Positions 45,146-47,768 of a stretch of DNA of 47,768 nt are shown piece after piece. The stretch comes from Streptomyces europaeiscabiei (lineage in GTDB: Bacteria; Actinomycetota; Actinomycetes; Streptomycetales; Streptomycetaceae), in assembly GCF_001550375.1 (NCBI RefSeq), contig NZ_LRTR01000620.1, forward strand, positions 1 to 47,768, given 5' to 3'. The position numbers and the translations under genes are program-made. The notes under the pieces are model-generated. The model had not been told where the DNA came from and made no database searches. It saw nothing but the letters and a program-made list of their open reading frames with translations. How positions within the stretch are numbered: the stretch's first letter is position 1; the number at the start of each line of letters is the position of its first letter.

Positions 45146-46012
45146 TCAGAGCGGGGTCCGCTCCACCGGGATCCACAGCTCCGCGTCCGCCTGCGCCGCG
45201 TCCTGCGACAGTCGGGTCCGCAGGATCTCGGGGCCCGGGCGGCTCCGGTACGGATTGGACGGGAACCACTGCGTGAACACGTCGCGCCAGAGATACTGCA
45301 GCGCCTGCGGGAACGGTCCGGAGTTCTCGAAGACGGCCCAGGTCCCCGCCGGGACGATCAGTTCGTCCATGCCGTCGGGCGCGGCGGCTCGGGTCACCGC
45401 CCCGTGGAAGTAGTCGAGTTCGGTCCCCTCCGCCCGGCTCTCGGCGAGATTGTCACTGACCGAGACGATCCCCTGCGGCTCCTGGTCGGAGAGGCTCTCG
45501 ATCCGGCTGAGCGTCTCCTGCCCGATGCTCCGGATGAAGTCGGCGATCGCCGGGTTCACCCCCTCGTGCACGAGGGGGACACGGGTCTTCCTCCCGACCA
45601 CCCGGAACTCCTCCCTCTCCACTACGCGGTATCGCATGCTGCTGCTCCCTTCGACGACGAGGCGGAAGGACATCCGGGGCTGGGACCGCAGACTGGCGCC
45701 GGTCCGCCGGGCCTCCCCGGGGCCGACGCCGTGCAGGGCGCGGAACGCCCGCGCGAACGCCTCCCCCGAGCCGTAGCCGTAGCGCACCGCGATCTCCAGC
45801 AGGGTCCGTTCGGCGGCCAGCACCTCCGCGCCGGCGACGGTGAGCCGCCGGCGCCGGACGTACTCCGACAGCGGCATGCCCGCGAGCGCGGAGAAGAGCC
45901 GCCGCAGGTGGTACTCCGACGTCATCGCGATCCGTGCCAGGTCGGCCACCTCGATCGGCTGATCGAGGTGGCGCTCGATGTGCTCCATGGCCTGGTTCAG
46001 CCGCTCCAGCAC
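45146..46012 (-). CDS. AraC family regulator with GyrI-like effector domain
   Basis: Encodes 288 aa from a GTG at 46012, chosen because AAGGAAGGAG precedes it; the longer upstream frame is Arg/Pro-rich and not protein-like. Residues 1-~105 form an AraC/XylS pair of helix-turn-helices (IEVADLARIAMTSEYHLRRLFSALAG and GYGSGEAFARAFRALHG). Residues ~120-288 are a GyrI-like domain (MRYRVVEREEFRVVGRKTRV; VPAGTWAVFENSGPFPQAL; ELWIPVE). Such Rob/SAV-type proteins sense small molecules or toxins. The target is unknown. Confidence 0.9.
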   Translation of the reverse strand: MLERLNQAMEHIERHLDQPIEVADLARIAMTSEYHLRRLFSALAGMPLSEYVRRRRLTVAGAEVLAAERTLLEIAVRYGYGSGEAFARAFRALHGVGPGEARRTGASLRSQPRMSFRLVVEGSSSMRYRVVEREEFRVVGRKTRVPLVHEGVNPAIADFIRSIGQETLSRIESLSDQEPQGIVSVSDNLAESRAEGTELDYFHGAVTRAAAPDGMDELIVPAGTWAVFENSGPFPQALQYLWRDVFTQWFPSNPYRSRPGPEILRTRLSQDAAQADAELWIPVERTPL

Positions 46013-46275
46013 CCCGGTCTCCTTCCTTTCGCCCACCACGCTAGGAAGAAGCCACCTTGCCGCACCCGACATCCTGTGCCCGTTCCGGTCGGGTGGGCGA
46101 GCGGGCGGGCGGGCGGGTCGGTGATTACCAACGGCACGTGGAAGACGTCGCCGAGTTCGCGGCGAAGGGCACCCGCTGACCGCGGTGCCGCACAACGGCG
46201 CCACGGCACCTGCGGGTGCGGCCGACATCGCTCACGCGGTGTCGGCCGCACCCGTGCGCCGTGATCCGGGCAGGC

Positions 46276-46650
46276 TCAACGCCGGGCGAGCGCCAGCACA
46301 CTCAGCCCGAACATCAGGACACCCAGGGGGAGATGGACCGACGGGACGTGCGCGATACCGAGCACGACCTGGACCGAGGCCAGTACGAGAAAGCCCGACG
46401 CGTGCAGGACGGGCCGGGGTGATCCGCCGCCCGGCTTCCACGCCAGCACCGCCGCGAGCACGTACAGCATCGACGCCCCGTACATCACACGGGCCCCGAC
46501 ACTGTGCAGCGTCTCTCCGTAGGACGAGGTCAGCAGCAGTCCTGCGGAGACCGCCTGGAGGAAGATGGTCAAGGTCTGCAGGGCGATCGCGATCCGCAGG
46601 AACGAGGAGCCGCGCTGCGCGTTCACCGTCGCCGTCACCTGAGTGGCCAT
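46276..46650 (-). CDS. Small four-helix membrane protein
   Basis: Encodes 124 aa from the ATG at 46650 (AAGGGGA site). Four hydrophobic segments are visible (RIAIALQTLTIFLQAVSAGL, VMYGASMLYVLAAVLAW, LHASGFLVLASVQVVLGI, LPLGVLMFGLSVLALA). I do not recognise a characterised family. It is divergent from an ECF sigma factor gene with 100 bp between starts, a setting where ECF41-type sigma factors often control the neighbour. Confidence 0.8.
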   Translation of the reverse strand: MATQVTATVNAQRGSSFLRIAIALQTLTIFLQAVSAGLLLTSSYGETLHSVGARVMYGASMLYVLAAVLAWKPGGGSPRPVLHASGFLVLASVQVVLGIAHVPSVHLPLGVLMFGLSVLALARR

Positions 46651-46750
46651 GCCACAGTCCCCTTTTCCGCCCTCGGGCAGTAGATCGATAAGGTCTCACC
46701 GGTACGACGACGCGGGCCCGCGAAAGGTAAGGCGAAGGGGCAACCGGAGC

Positions 46751-47683
46751 ATGGGGACTGTGAGGGCCGGCACGGACGACGAGACGGCCGGCGAGCGACG
46801 CCAACTGGTCAACGTCGCTTACCGGTTGCTCGGTTCGGTGACCGAGGCCGAGGACGCCGTACAGGATGCCTACGCACGCTGGTACGGGCTGCCACGGAGC
46901 CAGCAGGAGGAGATCCTGTCCCCCGGCGCCTGGCTGACGACGGTGACCGGCCGTATCTGCCTGGACCTGCTCGGCTCGGCGCGGGCCCGCCGTGAACGCT
47001 ATGTGGGCGCGTGGCTGCCCGAGCCGCTGCCCGACCGCGCCGAGCGGGACCACCCGGACGGCGCCGGTCCCACCGGCCCCGCGGACCCCGCCGACCAGAT
47101 CGTCCTGGACGAGTCGGTGGCCATGGCCTTCCTCGTCGTCCTGGAGTCGATGACTCCCGCCGAGCGGGTGGCGTTCGTCCTGCACGACGTCTTCCGGTAC
47201 CCGTTCGCCGAGATCGCCGACGTTCTCGGCCGGACGCCCGCGGCCTCCAAGCAGCTGGCGGCCTCCGCCCGGCGACGGGTCGGCGACGCGCACACTCCGG
47301 TGACGGCGACCGGCCGGGCCGACGTGGTGCGGCGCGTCAAAGTGGCTTGGGAGACGAGGGACATCCCGGCCCTCGTCAGTCTGCTCGACCCGGCCGCCGT
47401 GATGACCGCCGACGGCGGCGGCATGGTCGGCACCGTCCTGCGGCCGGTCGAGGGCGGCGCGCGCATCGCCGAGTACATGGTCGCCATCGCCGACAGGGCT
47501 CCGGGGCTCGAACTCCTGGAGCGGTCGGTCAACGGTGTGCCGGGCCTGGTGGCCCGGCACACCGGCGTCGTCATGACCGTGGCCTCGTTCGACATCTCCG
47601 AGGGCCGCGTCACCCGCATCTGGGCGGTCCGCAACCCCGAGAAGCTGCGGCCGTGGGGGCGGGAAGGCCAGGGGGTGTTGTGA
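46751..47683 (+). CDS. ECF41/SigJ-type RNA polymerase sigma factor
   Basis: Encodes 310 aa from the ATG at 46751. The sigma2 region is LVNVAYRLLGSVTEAEDAVQDAYARW and the sigma4 region is MTPAERVAFVLHDVFRYPFAEIADVLGRTPAASKQLAASARRRV. A ~110-residue SnoaL-like C-terminal extension (from VVRRVKVAWETRDIPALVSLLD to VTRIWAVRNPEKL) replaces an anti-sigma partner; in this group the extension itself controls activity. The C-terminal NPEKL motif is conserved. Target promoters are unknown, and the divergent small membrane-protein gene is a candidate. Confidence 0.92.
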   Translation: MGTVRAGTDDETAGERRQLVNVAYRLLGSVTEAEDAVQDAYARWYGLPRSQQEEILSPGAWLTTVTGRICLDLLGSARARRERYVGAWLPEPLPDRAERDHPDGAGPTGPADPADQIVLDESVAMAFLVVLESMTPAERVAFVLHDVFRYPFAEIADVLGRTPAASKQLAASARRRVGDAHTPVTATGRADVVRRVKVAWETRDIPALVSLLDPAAVMTADGGGMVGTVLRPVEGGARIAEYMVAIADRAPGLELLERSVNGVPGLVARHTGVVMTVASFDISEGRVTRIWAVRNPEKLRPWGREGQGVL

Positions 47684-47768
47684 ACGTCCCGCACAACGCC
47701 CCCTGGCCAGGCCCCCGCCCGGCGGAGCGCGCAGTCGCCGCCGGCGGACGAGCGCGCGTCCGGGGCCG
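47684..47768. other. Window end, no gene seen
   Basis: The last 85 bases after the sigma factor stop contain only a GC-rich inverted stretch and no start codon with a ribosome binding site. Confidence 0.5.

Noticed and set aside
46090..46120. GGGC-rich run upstream of the AraC gene as a regulatory repeat
   Set aside because: It is simple low-complexity sequence in a GC-rich intergenic region with no dyad or conserved spacing.

Overview
The window is high-GC actinobacterial chromosome, almost certainly Streptomyces. The evidence is GC-rich third codon positions, many GTG/TTG starts, Tat-type and lipoprotein signals, a rare TTA codon, and family content typical of the genus: DUF574 methyltransferase, DUF6215 protein, ECF41-type sigma factor, a Fur/KatG pair and a stand-alone CYP102-like P450. 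I cannot name the species. No rRNA, tRNA, CRISPR array, intact insertion sequence or phage gene was recognised.

Layout. 1-8.5 kb: end of an unknown gene, a Tat lipoprotein of the lactonase propeller family, an iron-box-controlled DUF2470 protein, a TetR regulator divergent from a CYP102-like P450, a Cys-rich pentapeptide-repeat protein, an overlapping acetyltransferase/PIG-L deacetylase pair and an S33 peptidase. 8.6-24.5 kb: an L-rhamnose locus. A LacI regulator, a secreted BNR_4-type propeller (possible rhamnosyl-glucuronate lyase), rhamnose mutarotase and an ABC importer read leftward. Rhamnose isomerase, the aldolase/dehydrogenase fusion, rhamnulokinase and lutABC read rightward. Two palindromic operators sit at the two divergent promoters. 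Together the genes can take extracellular rhamnose to DHAP and L-lactate, and lactate to pyruvate.

24.5-31.2 kb: a membrane protein, a SoxR-box-like palindrome next to a short ORF, a HAD hydrolase, a methyltransferase with a TTA codon, then a probably leaderless fur gene and katG ending in a strong terminator. 31.2-36.2 kb: sugar-acid metabolism, with an SDR, an IclR regulator divergent from idnO-idnD, and a Gfo/Idh/MocA oxidoreductase beside the wreck of a sugar-binding protein.

36.2-47.8 kb: an accessory, partly decayed stretch. It holds a DUF6215 protein with a 12-bp tandem array at its 5' end, a RidA protein, a broken siderophore-type ABC permease and ATPase (truncation, frameshifts and a 28-bp triplication), a LacI fragment, an intact PadR-DrrA-DrrB export cassette with four repeated operators followed by a UvrA/DrrC-like remnant, an FAD monooxygenase, an AraC/GyrI-like regulator, a small membrane protein and an ECF sigma factor.

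The main signals are regulatory architecture (rhamnose, PadR, iron box, Fur, SoxR-like box) and ongoing gene decay with short tandem duplications. I did not find a clear-cut new defence or biosynthetic system.
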